From Heliocidaris erythrogramma (Eukaryota > Echinodermata > Echinoidea > Camarodonta > Echinometridae), in assembly GCA_025617745.1 (NCBI GenBank), contig CM046873.1, positions 25,217,547 to 25,281,546 on the forward strand: a DNA stretch of 64,000 bases. Reading direction: 5' to 3'. Under the pieces are notes generated by a model. That model was not told the DNA's origin. It did not search any database and worked only from the letters and a program-made list of their open reading frames with translations. Below are positions 33,001-40,975 of this stretch, in pieces (within the stretch, counting starts at the first letter, position 1; every line of letters starts with the position of its first letter). Position numbers and translations under genes: made by a program.

Positions 33001-35426
33001 GCCATGAATCTGATGACCGGGTAATAATATGTCTATAAAGCGCATAGATGTATTAGGCGCTATATAAATCCAGCATATTATTATTATTATAATTCAAGTG
33101 CGCTAGTTTAGAGCAAAGTTTTGGATTTGTCGGAAAGTCTGTGGTGATGTAACACTGGCCTGGCAAATTATTCAATATGAACAAAGCGGAAAGTGTGCAT
33201 CACAGGAACATGACCAAAGGTCTTAGAAATGTTCCTCCTGTAGTTGATTACTGAGGCATGAATTGTTTTGAATTGAAGGAATCAATTAGTGCTGTAGCTT
33301 AACACCTCATATGCTCCAAGCGTGAAGAAGCAGGAATGCTAATCAGAAAACTATGTTATCCTTTTATTTAGTTAGAGGGATGTTCATTGTCATAGCAGAT
33401 ATAAACAGGACAAGTTAAAGGGATACGCCACCAGGCGGCCGTGGGGAAAGTCAGGATTCCGTAAGCCCCATTCACTCGTACACATAGTTTGTGCGTCGAA
33501 CGCTCCGTCGGACTGCTGGGATTATATTTCGGACTGCACGAAGCCGACCGAATCTCGCACGAGAGCTCGAGCTCGAGCTCAGGCGGAGCGTGCATGTTGC
33601 GTGGCGACCAGTCTGTCCGAGGTTTGTTCCCCGCGGGGCAACGGCGTGAGTCAGGTAACGATCACGGTGCCCTCTCGCGGCATAAAAACGTCCACAATCT
33701 GCGGTTAAGTATCCCTTTAATGTTTAACAGCTGCACAAGTACATGTATCAGTAATGAGTGTTTATTCTGCTCAGTTTAATTTGCTATGACAAGTAACATA
33801 CCCCTCACTGAACCCCCCTCCCCCAAACTTCCCCCCCCCAAAAAAAATCCCAAAACACCAACAACAAACAAAAAGAAAAAGAAAAACACATTGTAAACCA
33901 TAAATTTTGGCGTGCGTGGCATGAAACTTTCGCACACGTCGCGAGTGGTCGAGATTTGCGAAAGTTTCATGCCGCGAAAAAATAAAAATCACAATTTGAA
34001 ACAAGATAAAACTATTGCAAGTTGCCAAAATTCCTTGCTACAAAATTGACTGTCATTAACGATTCACGAAAGCGTTATGTTGCTAAGGTTTATGGTTTTA
34101 CAGTAGCTTCAGAATACCATCTGGGTTAGTGAGATGAAACAATGAAAGTTATCAACTGTTATTTTTATTTTTCAATTTTTATTGTATTCTCTGTTTAACC
34201 ATCTTTTCTTATAAATACAGGCTACCTTGCCTGCAGGCCTCTTGGGTTTTCTTGCAAACCATTTTTATCATTGAACGTAATATCAGTTAGTATTTCTGTT
34301 GTATTTGATAACGGTAATGTATTGTTTCATTGTTCTTATGCCATTTGTACATTTTTTCTACCATCAGATTTGTATGTTATATTTTTATATAAGAATTTTT
34401 TATCATGGGTTGTGAAATAAAGAGGGAATGAAATGCAATGAAAAGATACCATATTTGTGTTGCAGGAGATTGAGAGGGAGAGGTTAGCCAGACTAGGACC
34501 AGGAGGGCTGGATCCAGCGGACGTGTTTGAATCATTGCCACAAGTAAGTGCCAAGTACAGTACAAGTACAATACAAACCTGCTTTAGCAACCACCTGTAT
34601 ACAAAGACCCATGTCTATAAAGACCACAGTTTTTGTTTCCTTTGAAAATTGTTTCTCATTAAAACGTGTATTAAAGGAACCTGTACACGAAGACCACCTG
34701 CTCATAAAGACCACTTTTCTTGTCTCCCTTGAGTGGTCTTTATATACAGGTCTCACTGTAATAATCTCCTACCCCGACCTTTGTGGTTGCGCACATTGGG
34801 TAGCAGACAGTTTTTCACTCGGGTCTACCGAGTTCATCCAAGTTCTTACACTTCTTGCCTTCCCACAAGAAGGCTTCTACTGCTATGTATTGTCAATGGC
34901 AGTAACAGCCTTCTTGCGGGAGGTGACGAACGGCACTTTGATGTTGCATACATGCGCTGGAAAGTGGGTGGAGACATCAAGGCTCCATATGAGACATCCA
35001 TTTTACGATCAGAGATGGCAAAACCCGCCCAAGAATGTCAATGGACTAAAATAGAGTAGTGTTTTGTCCTGGAAACACAAATACGTACACGCCCCCATCT
35101 AAGAATCAAACGAGAGATCAAAAACATAACTGAATTAAATTATTGTTACCATTTGTGTAATTCCTCTTTGTATGCAGGAGCTCCAAGACTGCTTCGAGTC
35201 CAAGAGCATATCACAACTCCAAGAAACCATTGCCAAGATGAAACCCGAAGATGCCCAATATCACATGAAGCGATGCGTGGATTCAGGTCTCTGGGTGCCC
35301 GGGGGCGGGGACAAAGATGCTGTAGAGGGAGACGAGGCCGGGGCAACGGCAGAGGGAGGGGTAGAAGAGGAAGAGGAGGTCTACGAGGAGGTCGACAAGG
35401 AAACAAACCTAGAAGCTGTGGATTAA
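15031..35426 (+). CDS. CDC37: Hsp90 co-chaperone CDC37 (ten coding exons, spliced)
   Basis: CDC37 loads client protein kinases onto Hsp90 in the cytosol and inhibits the Hsp90 ATPase during loading. Exons join at 15031-15063, 18892-19025, 21176-21239, 24119-24214, 25394-25507, 26425-26583, 30147-30262, 31258-31378, 34466-34543 and 35178-35426. All introns are GT-AG and phases agree, giving 1164 nt and 387 aa (human protein is 378 aa). The N terminus [11 protein letters not shown] runs into VSDDEDD, placing a serine at residue 13 in an acidic CK2 context as in known CDC37, followed by HPNI at 20-23 and [13 protein letters not shown] coiled-coil-like charged stretch spans about 25-145. The Hsp90-binding core (about 148-280) includes [18 protein letters not shown] and [29 protein letters not shown] and [14 protein letters not shown] are also conserved. 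The C terminus is an acidic low-complexity tail. Identification is by recognised family sequence; the exon model has not been tested with transcripts. Confidence 0.96.
15865..16898. repeat. Large inverted repeat in CDC37 intron 1
   Basis: Arms 15865-16100 and 16655-16898 are near-identical in opposite orientation. Both contain acacgcgatcgcgaaacaaa (or complement), the gacatcggcagtatgtaaac segment and a ttttccccccatacctt end. The loop (about 16140-16650) holds a dispersed repeat shared with 46307-46740. No coding. It may be a foldback element. Confidence 0.85.
17914..18526. repeat. ~610-bp near-perfect palindrome in CDC37 intron 1
   Basis: Two arms of about 300 bp meet around a 16-nt loop at about 18209-18224. 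Outer ends are ctagctgtacgagctcctt and its complement; the inner stem is tgtatatatgggactacac and complement. Arms share many segments, such as cacacagcatac/gtatgctgtgtgtg. A transcript would fold into a long hairpin. Confidence 0.88.
18892..19025 (+). CDS. CDC37: CDC37 coding exon 2
   Basis: Encodes residues 12-55 plus two bases of codon 56. It starts after ttacag with [13 protein letters not shown], the CK2 site and HPNI kinase-contact region, and continues through [19 protein letters not shown]. The donor gtaggt was chosen because it leaves AA, completed to lysine by the next exon. Confidence 0.92.
19036..19075. mobile_element. Fragment of a CAGGGGC-type hAT MITE
   Basis: The sequence caggggcatatccaggataa followed by a G-rich stretch resembles the left end of the MITEs at 7788 and 43005. 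The right end is missing, so this is a fragment. Confidence 0.4.
19094..20025. mobile_element. Candidate DNA element with TAAGCCTGAGTC ends, intron 2
   Basis: Ends taagcctgagtc and gactcaggctta are inverted, and subterminal cgatt/cggt-ttcgatcga motifs recur on both sides. It starts about 70 bp after CDC37 exon 2. No target duplication is evident and no transposase frame is seen, so the boundaries are tentative. Confidence 0.5.
20126..20395 (+). mobile_element. tRNA-derived SINE
   Basis: The head gtggtctagtggataagtca is an A-box-like tRNA start, and ggttcgcggttcaattc about 35 bp later is a B box. A tRNA-unrelated body follows (ggcgccttgagcatcc), and the 3' end is an ATT-repeat tail (about 20375-20395). 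It lies in CDC37 intron 2. It is a SINE rather than a functional tRNA gene, as the acceptor stem does not close. Confidence 0.8.
20802..21053. mobile_element. MITE with ~35-bp TIRs
   Basis: ggggccgtattctgaaaact at the left and its near-complement agttttcagaataccgcccc at the right bound a 250-bp unit with no frame. Inner ends carry tgttaacttttatgtta and complement. It sits in CDC37 intron 2 and is adjoined on the right by a partial copy of the TTTCATCAAG MITE. Confidence 0.8.
21052..21165. mobile_element. TTTCATCAAG-family MITE, partial copy
   Basis: Contains atttcataaaacttgttatc, ctctcagccaatcagatt and caaggatttcagtagctta, shared with copies at 3702, 30290, 38096 and 39791. Truncated about 10 bp before CDC37 exon 3. 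Confidence 0.65.
21176..21239 (+). CDS. CDC37: CDC37 coding exon 3
   Basis: Acceptor gtgtcag, donor gtatgt. It completes codon 56 and encodes [21 protein letters not shown] (residues 57-77), part of the charged helical region. This segment is poorly conserved in the family, so the call rests on splice sites, phase and position. Confidence 0.85.
21535..21725. repeat. Dispersed repeat, copy upstream of exon 4
   Basis: acctttcaaacaaaggttgt through caagcattgaggctcattta to gctcgtcactaggtgctcag. About 90% or more identical to 24797-24985, same orientation. The left terminus seen in the second copy is missing here. Confidence 0.8.
23526..23728 (+). pseudogene. Non-LTR retrotransposon 3' ORF end
   Basis: Encodes [20 protein letters not shown] and DRTRWPGVV, the basic tail typical at the C terminus of many LINE reverse transcriptase ORFs. 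No upstream RT domain is present, so this is a heavily 5'-truncated insertion. It is followed at once by an ACT/ATT-repeat tail, in CDC37 intron 3. Confidence 0.72.
23745..24080. repeat. 24-bp minisatellite (TTCTACTATTACTATTACTATTAC)-type, described as ACT/ATT array
   Basis: About 13 units of one ttctac block plus three attac-type blocks, 24 bp per unit, with a few variants (a tttact unit near 24000). It follows the LINE tail and ends 45 bp before CDC37 exon 4. Open frames on both strands are trivial consequences of the triplet repeat. Confidence 0.92.
24119..24214 (+). CDS. CDC37: CDC37 coding exon 4
   Basis: Acceptor ttctttag and donor gtaagg bound 32 codons (residues 78-109), a lysine/glutamate-rich helical segment ending in EIEKKER. 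The acceptor lies about 45 bp downstream of a long simple-sequence array. Confidence 0.88.
24759..24996. mobile_element. MITE-like dispersed repeat, copy downstream of exon 4
   Basis: A direct copy of the repeat at 21535-21725, here with inverted ends (cagtagaccgcttcggtaat and attacagaagtgatctattg). The two copies flank CDC37 exon 4 as direct repeats. Confidence 0.7.
25394..25507 (+). CDS. CDC37: CDC37 coding exon 5
   Basis: Acceptor cctgtag, donor gtacag. Encodes residues 110-147 starting [20 protein letters not shown], which matches the conserved PWNVDTLSK block of animal CDC37, and then a [10 protein letters not shown] acidic stretch. Confidence 0.94.
26085..26400. repeat. Degenerate ~22-bp tandem array (ATTTGGTCTAAT type)
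   Basis: Around 14 variants of ccatttNgtctaata run to 26290, then the complement (agaccaaaattgg, tggaccaaatgg) appears, giving a partly palindromic array. It ends within 30 bp of CDC37 exon 6. Confidence 0.75.
26425..26583 (+). CDS. CDC37: CDC37 coding exon 6
   Basis: Acceptor ctacag, donor gtaagg. Encodes residues 148-200, from [20 protein letters not shown] to [18 protein letters not shown] and LEVEE, the start of the Hsp90-binding domain. A diverged copy of its last 75 bp occurs 1.8 kb downstream in intron 6. Confidence 0.95.
26669..26893 (+). repeat. Intron 6 inverted repeat, left arm
   Basis: From aaacccctcag to caaaatgcac this is the reverse complement, with mismatches, of 28139-28345. 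It starts about 85 bp after the exon 6 donor. Shared landmarks are cttgtcatggcata, gtgtgtttattcctctttaaa and ttttgcagtcatggaatg. Confidence 0.85.
26961..27129. mobile_element. MITE-like element with ~29-bp TIRs
   Basis: The ends atactgaagcttttcgtctt and its complement aagacgaaaagcttcagtat form terminal inverted repeats around a 169-bp unit. It lies in CDC37 intron 6, inside the loop of the intron's inverted repeat. Part of its interior resembles sequence at about 30830-30910. No coding capacity. Confidence 0.7.
27363..27770. repeat. Dispersed repeat with AGGTCA-like half sites
   Basis: An intronic stretch beginning tctcgcctgcgacagcggcgg and carrying several ggtcaa/aggtca motifs (about 27490-27535, 27700-27715). 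It looks like a repeat of the kind common in marine invertebrate genomes. No frame is convincingly coding. Confidence 0.4.
28139..28345 (-). repeat. Intron 6 inverted repeat, right arm
   Basis: Inverted copy of 26669-26893. Its outer end abuts the duplicated exon 6 fragment, so the exon copy and the flipped intron segment probably arose in one rearrangement or in two linked steps. Confidence 0.85.
28340..28421 (+). pseudogene. Decayed partial duplicate of CDC37 exon 6 in intron 6
   Basis: The stretch from catccaaacc to the donor repeats the last 75 bp of exon 6 and keeps a consensus donor (gtaaga). Translated in the same frame it reads [19 protein letters not shown] and then LKEEE. Against exon 6 it has about four synonymous changes and about five replacements, including tyrosine to histidine and tryptophan to cysteine in the conserved AIWCI block. 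The original acceptor is absent. The only nearby AG (28338-28339) would make an 82-nt exon that breaks the frame. It is most likely a pseudo-exon, conceivably a poison exon. Confidence 0.8.
28728..29524. mobile_element. Non-autonomous DNA element, ~25-bp TIRs, 12-bp TSD
   Basis: The left end ggtctgttcacaaagttggg and the right end cccaactttgtgaacagacc are inverted repeats. The element is flanked by identical 12-mers atatgaaaaaca at 28716-28727 and 29525-29536. Its 797 bp has no long frame but contains internal tgttacatccaca/tgtggatgtaac inverted motifs. It lies in CDC37 intron 6. The TSD length is unusual for the common superfamilies. Confidence 0.78.
30147..30262 (+). CDS. CDC37: CDC37 coding exon 7
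   Basis: Acceptor gtttag, donor gtaagt. Encodes [20 protein letters not shown] through [10 protein letters not shown] (residues 201-238), leaving AA of codon 239. This is one of the best conserved CDC37 blocks. Confidence 0.95.
30290..30426. mobile_element. TTTCATCAAG-family MITE, copy in intron 7
   Basis: gggcgtttcgtcaagtgtct to aagtttcatgaaaacgcc, with the shared caaggatttcagtagctta core. It begins about 30 bp after the CDC37 exon 7 donor. Confidence 0.72.
31050..31219. mobile_element. MITE-like repeat, GACATTTGCTCC ends
   Basis: gacatttgctcc and ggagcagatgtc form short inverted ends. The interior has gttagga/gtttagg runs. A related right end (ggagcagatgtcgc) occurs at about 21468-21482. 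It ends about 40 bp before CDC37 exon 8. Confidence 0.5.
31258..31378 (+). CDS. CDC37: CDC37 coding exon 8
   Basis: Acceptor tctcag, donor gtaggt. One base completes lysine 239; then [20 protein letters not shown] and [19 protein letters not shown] (240-279), corresponding to the helical end of the Hsp90-binding domain. Confidence 0.93.
32910..33095 (+). mobile_element. SINE-like element with ATT tail
   Basis: gtttggtagagtgcctgcct resembles an A box, and the end ggcgctatataaatccagca is followed by a tattattattattat tail. The B box is not clear, so the class is tentative. In CDC37 intron 8. Confidence 0.55.
33415..33718 (+). mobile_element. GC-rich MITE with TTAAAGGGATAC ends, copy 2
   Basis: ttaaagggatacgccaccag at the left and gttaagtatccctttaa at the right. 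The GC-rich interior (gagctcgagctcgagctc, ccccgcgggg) matches 1719-2012 in inverted orientation. The open frames inside shift between copies and look non-coding. Lies in CDC37 intron 8. Confidence 0.8.
34466..34543 (+). CDS. CDC37: CDC37 coding exon 9
   Basis: Acceptor tgcag, donor gtaagt. Encodes 26 codons (280-305), [20 protein letters not shown] then FESLPQ, with the RLGPGGLDP signature of the CDC37 C-terminal domain. Confidence 0.95.
34565..34760. mobile_element. AAACCTGCTT-type MITE, copy in intron 9
   Basis: Begins acaatacaaacctgctttag and ends tatacaggtctcactgta. It shares most of its length with 38406-38590 (accacctgctcataaagacc). Starts about 20 bp after the CDC37 exon 9 donor. Confidence 0.75.
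35178..35426 (+). CDS. CDC37: CDC37 coding exon 10 and stop
   Basis: Acceptor tatgcag. Encodes residues 306-387, [20 protein letters not shown] through [14 protein letters not shown], then a low-complexity acidic tail ([11 protein letters not shown]) ending LEAVD and TAA at 35424-35426. The acidic tail differs from vertebrate CDC37, which is expected since this part is variable. Confidence 0.95.
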   Translation, partial: ELQDCFESKSISQLQETIAKMKPEDAQYHMKRCVDSGLWVPGGGDKDAVEGDEAGATAEGGVEEEEEVYEEVDKETNLEAVD

Positions 35427-36300
35427 GCAGCTGATGATTAAGTTGGAACTTCCAAACTGAAAGACATCTCTAAAAAATGTTATGAAAAGTGGAGAGTGAG
35501 CAAGCGTGTGACTGTGAACGTTTAACCCTCCAACTATCCCATTCCCCGTCGTCATTGCCTGTATCTGGAATATTTAATGCAGAACTCTTGTAGAAACCAT
35601 GTTCCACTTGTGTTTCGGATAAAACCAACAAGCCAAAGTACCTTTTCAAGATCCACGATACATGTTTGTGCATTCATATATAAAGTTTGACAACACTGGG
35701 TGTTGAGAAGGATTTAGGAATGATGAATTTTTTTTTTTTGCTTTGTTCAGACATTGTGCAAGATCTCCTCCCCTCTAATAATAGATGTAGTAAATTTGAT
35801 CATTAAGCATTATGTTATGTAAGTATGTGTAGCTGACTGAAATGGGATATACATGTATGTTGTGTCTACTCTCTGTTTAAATTGTTTCTTACTCTATCTG
35901 GCTGCATTTTATGTGCTCATTCAAGGGGAAGGGGTAACAAAAGACATGACGAGGGCTGAGAGAGATGAAAAGATGACTATTCTGTCACAATAACAACCGA
36001 ATGAATTCTTTTATTAGCAAGGCTGTGTATCCGTATTTGCGTTTGATTCAAAGATATAACAATGAATTTCAAATGTTTTGCTTGTGTTAAAAAAAGAAGT
36101 TAGGTTTGCCTTCTCAATTGATAATTAACACCTTTAGGAATTCTAAAAAGAATAGGGATAGGTAATTCTTGTTTTGTTTCGTAAAGTCAGAAACCCTGAA
36201 GGCTTGACCTTTCTGTCTAATATTTTCACTAATAGTACAAACTTGTTCCAAATCTGTATGAATAGACTGCAATACCTCATGAATTGGCCCCTCTCCTAAT
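35427..36300 (+). other. Presumed CDC37 3' UTR and flank
   Basis: Unique-looking AT-rich sequence after the CDC37 stop. I see no canonical AATAAA at a convincing distance, so the polyadenylation site is not assigned. Confidence 0.4.
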
Positions 36301-36389
36301 AAGCTACTTGTACATTGTAGGTAGTAATTGCTTCTGATTTGTAATGAGAGAACAATGGCAATTTTACATCCAGAGAAATAAGCGGACGT

Positions 36390-36655
36390 ATATCATGGTA
36401 CAGTGGTTCATGCACTTGACTCTCAATCCAAGGGTTGAGGGTTTGGTCCGGCACGAGCGTCTTTTGGCAAATTTATTTCTTGAAATGCAATGTGCGCTGA
36501 TAACGGATGCCAGAGCTAAAGTGAGGGTAATAATTTCCAAACCCTTTGGAAGCGCATATGGACAGTATATCAACTTGATATGCGCTATGTAAGAACGGTT
36601 TGTTATTATTTTTATTATTATTATAATTATTATTTTATTATTACGCAATATTGTA
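36390..36655 (+). mobile_element. tRNA-derived SINE with ATT-rich tail
   Basis: ggtacagtggttcatgcact is an A-box-like start; gggttgagggtttggtcc about 35 bp on resembles a degraded B box. The body ends gatatgcgctatgtaagaac, followed by a TTATTATTA-type tail to about 36655. Confidence 0.7.
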
Positions 36656-37239
36656 GAATACTGATAAATTTTATTGTAATGTGCGCCACTATAAACATGT
36701 ACATGTGTCTGGCCACCATATTTTGTAGTTGTGTCCAACACAGAACTGAAGTGGAGAATTGCAAAGTAAGCTAGCAAGGACAAAAATCGGCAGGATTGGG
36801 GAGCAATTTAGCTCTGGAAACTCAAAAATACTTCTGGAAATTTCAAAGATAACTTAGCCAAAAAATACATGGAAGTGCTTCTGAGGGAGTGCAACTACAT
36901 TACATTAGCACATAGACAGCTGAAAACCGTCTGTTTCGGAGGAGTCTTTAACATTTTCTTATTTTTACCTTCTCCTCCTACACAGACGGCTATCCAACCA
37001 TCCCGGTACATTAGGGGACCTAACGAGACAAATCCCCAAAAGGGGGATCTGATTTTTCATCCCTATAAGCCATCCCCTTTCTCTAAAAATTCACATAGAT
37101 GGTGCTAGTGTTCTCATATTTCCATACAGCACAAAAAAAAAGAAAATTATACAGATAATTAACAAAATTTGGGACTTACTCTGGTTTGAACTCAAGCTTC
37201 GCACTATAAATTATATAATTTGCTGCTTTACTACACAAC

Positions 37240-37370
37240 CTATACGCTTCCGACTACTTCCGGGTCATGTGATTATAACCAAGATGGCTGTCAGCGACTC
37301 GCTACTGACGGGCAACTTTCATGGTTAAAATGATCAGAATCGGGTACCAGACGAGGAATTTGGGGTAAGA
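37240..37370 (+). promoter_or_regulatory. Orphan housekeeping-type promoter candidate
   Basis: Within about 40 bp lie an ETS-like site (acttccgg, about 37255), a TCATGTGA E-box (about 37264-37271) and aagatggc, a YY1-like core overlapping an ATG (about 37281-37288). A donor-like ggggtaag follows near 37363-37370. The reading frame from that ATG stops after 14 codons. No downstream gene is recognised. This could be the 5' exon of a gene outside the window or chance. Confidence 0.35.
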
Positions 37371-38095
37371 AATTTATTCAAGCGTATTATATTACCGTTG
37401 TTCTCCTTCTGAGTTGTTAATTTTAATGAAATAATGTCTTATTTATTGGAAAACGAAAAATTCATTTGTAGTCCTTAGTCCCGGGTACAGAGTGCGAGAA
37501 GGACTTCAGTCTATGTAAGGAGGTGTAGTGAAGCAAGACGTACCGACGAACAGAGACTGAAGCTTTCTGTCTAATTAGCACAATGATATCATAAATAGAT
37601 ATTAATACGAAAGTCATCTTTGATAAAATTTATGTCCCTTACATTTTAGACATTGTAATTTTGGTGCTGTTTGGAAAAATTATGAATTATTTTGTTTGTG
37701 ATTGAAAAACTTCGCCTTGAATGGGCGGTTGTATAAAGCTAATTATGCAATTTGTATGTTTTTAGTTTCTAGAGATGTGGATCAAATTGATCTGCTCACT
37801 TTTGTCTCAGACTGACATTTGATGTCCCCACCCAAGAGACATGACGTGGTTTTGAACCTAGGGTGACCAGAGAGTTGGCCACTAGACCAGGGTGGCCAGC
37901 GAGGGGTTTTATCCTGTAACAGCGACATGTTTGAAAATCAGCGACGGGTTAAAATTTTACAAATAAGTATTTTCAACCAACGGTATTTATGACATATCAG
38001 TCATAAAATTTGTTTGAAAATGCTTGAAAATGCTTCAAAATATGGCCGAGATTGCACCAGAGAGCCTCTGAGAACCACAGAGCTTCCTGGGGAGT

Positions 38096-38217
38096 GTTTG
38101 ATTAAGCGTTTTGTCAGTGATTTTTACCGACAACTGTTATAAGCTACTGAAATCCTTGCATCTGATTGGCTGAGAGTAAAAATCACTGACAAAATGCTTG
38201 ATGAAATGCTCCCCAGG
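38096..38217. mobile_element. TTTCATCAAG-family MITE, copy in 3' flank
   Basis: Carries long TIRs, gcgttttgtcagtgattttt and complement, and the ccttgcatctgattggctgag core in the opposite orientation to copy 1. Confidence 0.72.
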
Positions 38218-38405
38218 GCCAGCAAGCGGGCACTGGAGCCCGATTTGAAAGGACTTTGTGCTTTGCACACATCACTTTATACTCCTTCCCAGTGCGATTT
38301 TCATGTTTGAATTTGTTTACACATGATCGACCCCCATTGTAGGACAGTCTACCCACCTGTGTTCATGTATACACTTAGACTTCTATGTCAAATATTCAAA
38401 TTGTG

Positions 38406-38590
38406 TACAGTCAAACCTGCTTTATCGATCACCTGTGTAGAAAGACCACCTGTCTATAGAGACCACAGTTTTCGATTCCCTTGAAAATTGTTTTTCATTG
38501 AAACATGTATTAAAGGAACCTTACACAATGACCACCTGCTCATAAAGACCACTTTTCTTGTACCTCCCTTTATATACAGGTCTCACTGTA
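38406..38590. mobile_element. TACAGTCAAACCTG MITE, 3' flank copy
   Basis: tacagtcaaacctg and caggtctcactgta are imperfect TIRs around 185 bp. Same family as 34565-34760; a more distant relative may lie at 23325-23515. Confidence 0.75.
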
Positions 38591-38654
38591 TTTCCTTCTA
38601 GTGCTTTTCCAATATTTTACCAAATTCACTGTTCATTGTTAAGTTGCATGCTTG

Positions 38655-39115
38655 TATCAAGAGTTATAATAATAATAATAATACATATAATTTTATAATG
38701 CACCAAATCCACTCTATAGAGTGCTCTAGGTGCAGTGTAGAATAAAGAAGTAAGGGAATAAGAAAGAAATACAAGAGAAGAATGTAATAATCAATGGGAA
38801 GCATTGAACAAGTAAGTTTTGAGACTGCTTGTGAATGAATCTGGAGAATTGCAATCTCTAACAACTATAGGTAGATTATTCCATAGCGCAGGACCAGCAT
38901 GGGCAAAAGCTTGTTCCCCCATGTTTTTGCAGAGTTTGGAACAACTTGACACAATGGAAAACAAGAAGTAAAATTTTGAAAATAATGATTTCGGAGTGGG
39001 GGTGATATGAGTGTCTATCTAAGACAAGGTAACAATGCCTGCTGCGGCTTTTGAAGTTTTGGCATCTGGGTTTGTGGTACATTAAATAAAAGTGCGTTCC
39101 CCAAATCAAGCCGAG
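38655..39115 (-). pseudogene. 3' end of a LINE (RT C-terminal block), - strand
   Basis: On the - strand a frame reads GEQAFAHAGPALWNNLPIVV and then SFTSSLKTYLF, matching the WN-LP ... LKTYLF block near the C terminus of CR1/L2-type LINE reverse transcriptases. An ATT-repeat tail lies at the element's 3' end (38671-38690). No RT catalytic domain is present, so it is a truncated copy. Confidence 0.72.
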
Positions 39116-39790
39116 AGGAAATCAGAGCGTGGACTAATTTCTCTGTAGCCGATCTAGTTCAGTATTATTGGTTCTTGATGTGCATTTGCATGAAATCAAG
39201 TGTTACATGTTTTTAACTTTTAGAATGTCTAAATGTACAAACATGTATTAAACAGGATTGGAAGAATATTTGGTGAAATTAGGAACCTGGTGAAATATTG
39301 GAAAATTGTATGCATGCACCTTCAGAAATTGCTCTAGAAAGTATATGTATTAAATACATTGTCCAAATTGTCACTGTAATGTTAAAAATTATCAATGACA
39401 ATGTGATATATATATTTATTTTTTGAGTAGTCAAGGATGCATGATAATTGCTTTGCATAGTAGGATTATTTCTTGAAATGCTCGGCAAATTATTAGCGAT
39501 GTCATGTGTGCAAAACATGATTACACACATTTCCAAGATATTACTTGTTCATCAAAGCAAGTACTGTCCAAAATTACCGCCTAAAATGATTGGATTGAAT
39601 AAAGATGTTCAGCATTTTATTAAAATGCATTAATAAGAATAACGTACATGTAATTCTGAGTACATGTATTTATAAGGCACCATTGCCATTATGCATAATG
39701 CTCCAGGTGCGGGGAAAAGTTTCAAAAAACCATGTAAGATACAACTGTGTTTGATTGTAGAGTGTGCATCAAAAGTCACAAAACCCAAAC

Positions 39791-39930
39791 CTGGGGAGCG
39801 TTTCATCAAGCGTTTTGTCAGTGATTTTTACTGACAAATTTGCTCTCAGCCAATCAGATGCAAGGATTTCAGTAGCTTATAACAGTTGTCGGTAAAAATC
39901 ACAGACAAAATGCTTGATGAAACACTCCCC
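39791..39930. mobile_element. TTTCATCAAG-family MITE, most complete copy
   Basis: ctggggagcgtttcatcaag at the left and cttgatgaaacactcccc at the right give TIRs of about 45 bp with a ctctcagccaatcagatgc core. Confidence 0.78.
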
Positions 39931-40267
39931 TCTTTAATGTTTCATACACATGTTATGTACCTTCACAATGTTTGATATCATATTCTATTGTCATACTTTT
40001 AATGTTCATTAATAGGTCAACGTAGCAAAGTCAGTGTGTTGGCTTTGGTTTGTAAATTTGATGAATGTTTATAATCTACATGTACTTTACCATGCAGGTC
40101 TTGAACACTGGTATGTTATCAGTTATTCTGAGTAAAGAAATATATGTTTCATTGCATAAAAATACCTCGATTTATGCCTTTGTATAGGTATTTATATTCT
40201 TGTTTTGACTGTTCGTTTCAATGGGTCTGTGGTTCTTGCAGTGTAATCGTATTTCAAGAGAATGTGG

Positions 40268-40315
40268 AAAAACGACATGTAACCAAACAACTTGGTTTGG
40301 TTACATGTCGTTTTT
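40268..40315. repeat. Perfect 21-bp stem hairpin
   Basis: Stem 40268-40288 pairs perfectly with 40295-40315 around the 6-nt loop aacttg. The core is gacatgtaaccaaac. It abuts the inverted-repeat element beginning at 40318. Confidence 0.9.
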
Positions 40316-40317
40316 CT

Positions 40318-40603
40318 GGGGCAACCTCGCTAGTCATGAGGACCGCTATTCATAAGGACCGCTATTCATAATGCGTGTTAAATGAGCAGCGGTTTTCTAT
40401 GAATAGCGGTCTTTATAAATAGCGAGCAAACCAGAGACAAATTACCTCGCTATTCATAAGGACCTCCATTCATAAGGACCACTATTCATATGGACCACCA
40501 TTCATAAGGACCACTATTCATATGGACCACTATTCATAACGCGTGTTAAATGAATGGCGGTTTTCTACGAATAGCGGTCCTGATGAATAGCGAGCGGACC
40601 CCG
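40318..40603. mobile_element. GCTATTCATAAGGAC foldback element, long copy
   Basis: Starts ggggcaacctcgctagtcat and ends atgaatagcgagcggacccc. The interior repeats the 15-mer cattcataaggaccg in both orientations about ten times and includes aacgcgtgttaaatgaatgg. A shorter related copy lies inverted at 11694-11821. Confidence 0.85.
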
Positions 40604-40975
40604 TTTTTCCGAAGTTTGGTAATTCCGCAGGTTCGTTTTTCCGAAGGTTCGTTACTCCGACGGTTCGTAATTCCAAAAATGAAAAAGGGTTCATATTTCC
40701 GAAGGTTCGTAATTCCAAAAAGTTATGTAGGGCTCTACCGCATTTTCGGAATTACGAACCCTATTTCATTTTCGTAAATTACAAACCCTATTTCATTTTC
40801 GGAATTACAAACCTTCGGAATAACGAACCTTCGGGGTAATGCATCAGATGTTCGGAATTAGGAACCCTATTTCATTTCTTCGGAATTATGAAGCCCTGCT
40901 ATGGGAAATATGTGTTTCGGAATTACGAACCTTCGGGATTATGAACCTTCGGATAAACGAACGGGGCAATGTCTC
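40604..40975. repeat. Degenerate array of CCGAAGGTTCGTAATTCC units
   Basis: About 15 variants of ttccgaaggttcgtaa, first in one orientation (to about 40720), then mostly as the complement (ggaattacgaaccttcgg). This forms a broad inverted array directly after the foldback at 40318-40603. Confidence 0.82.

Noticed and set aside
34548-35054. 168-codon frame in CDC37 intron 9
   Set aside because: Its first half lies in a MITE (34565-34760) and the rest has no recognisable domain; it lies between two certain CDC37 exons.
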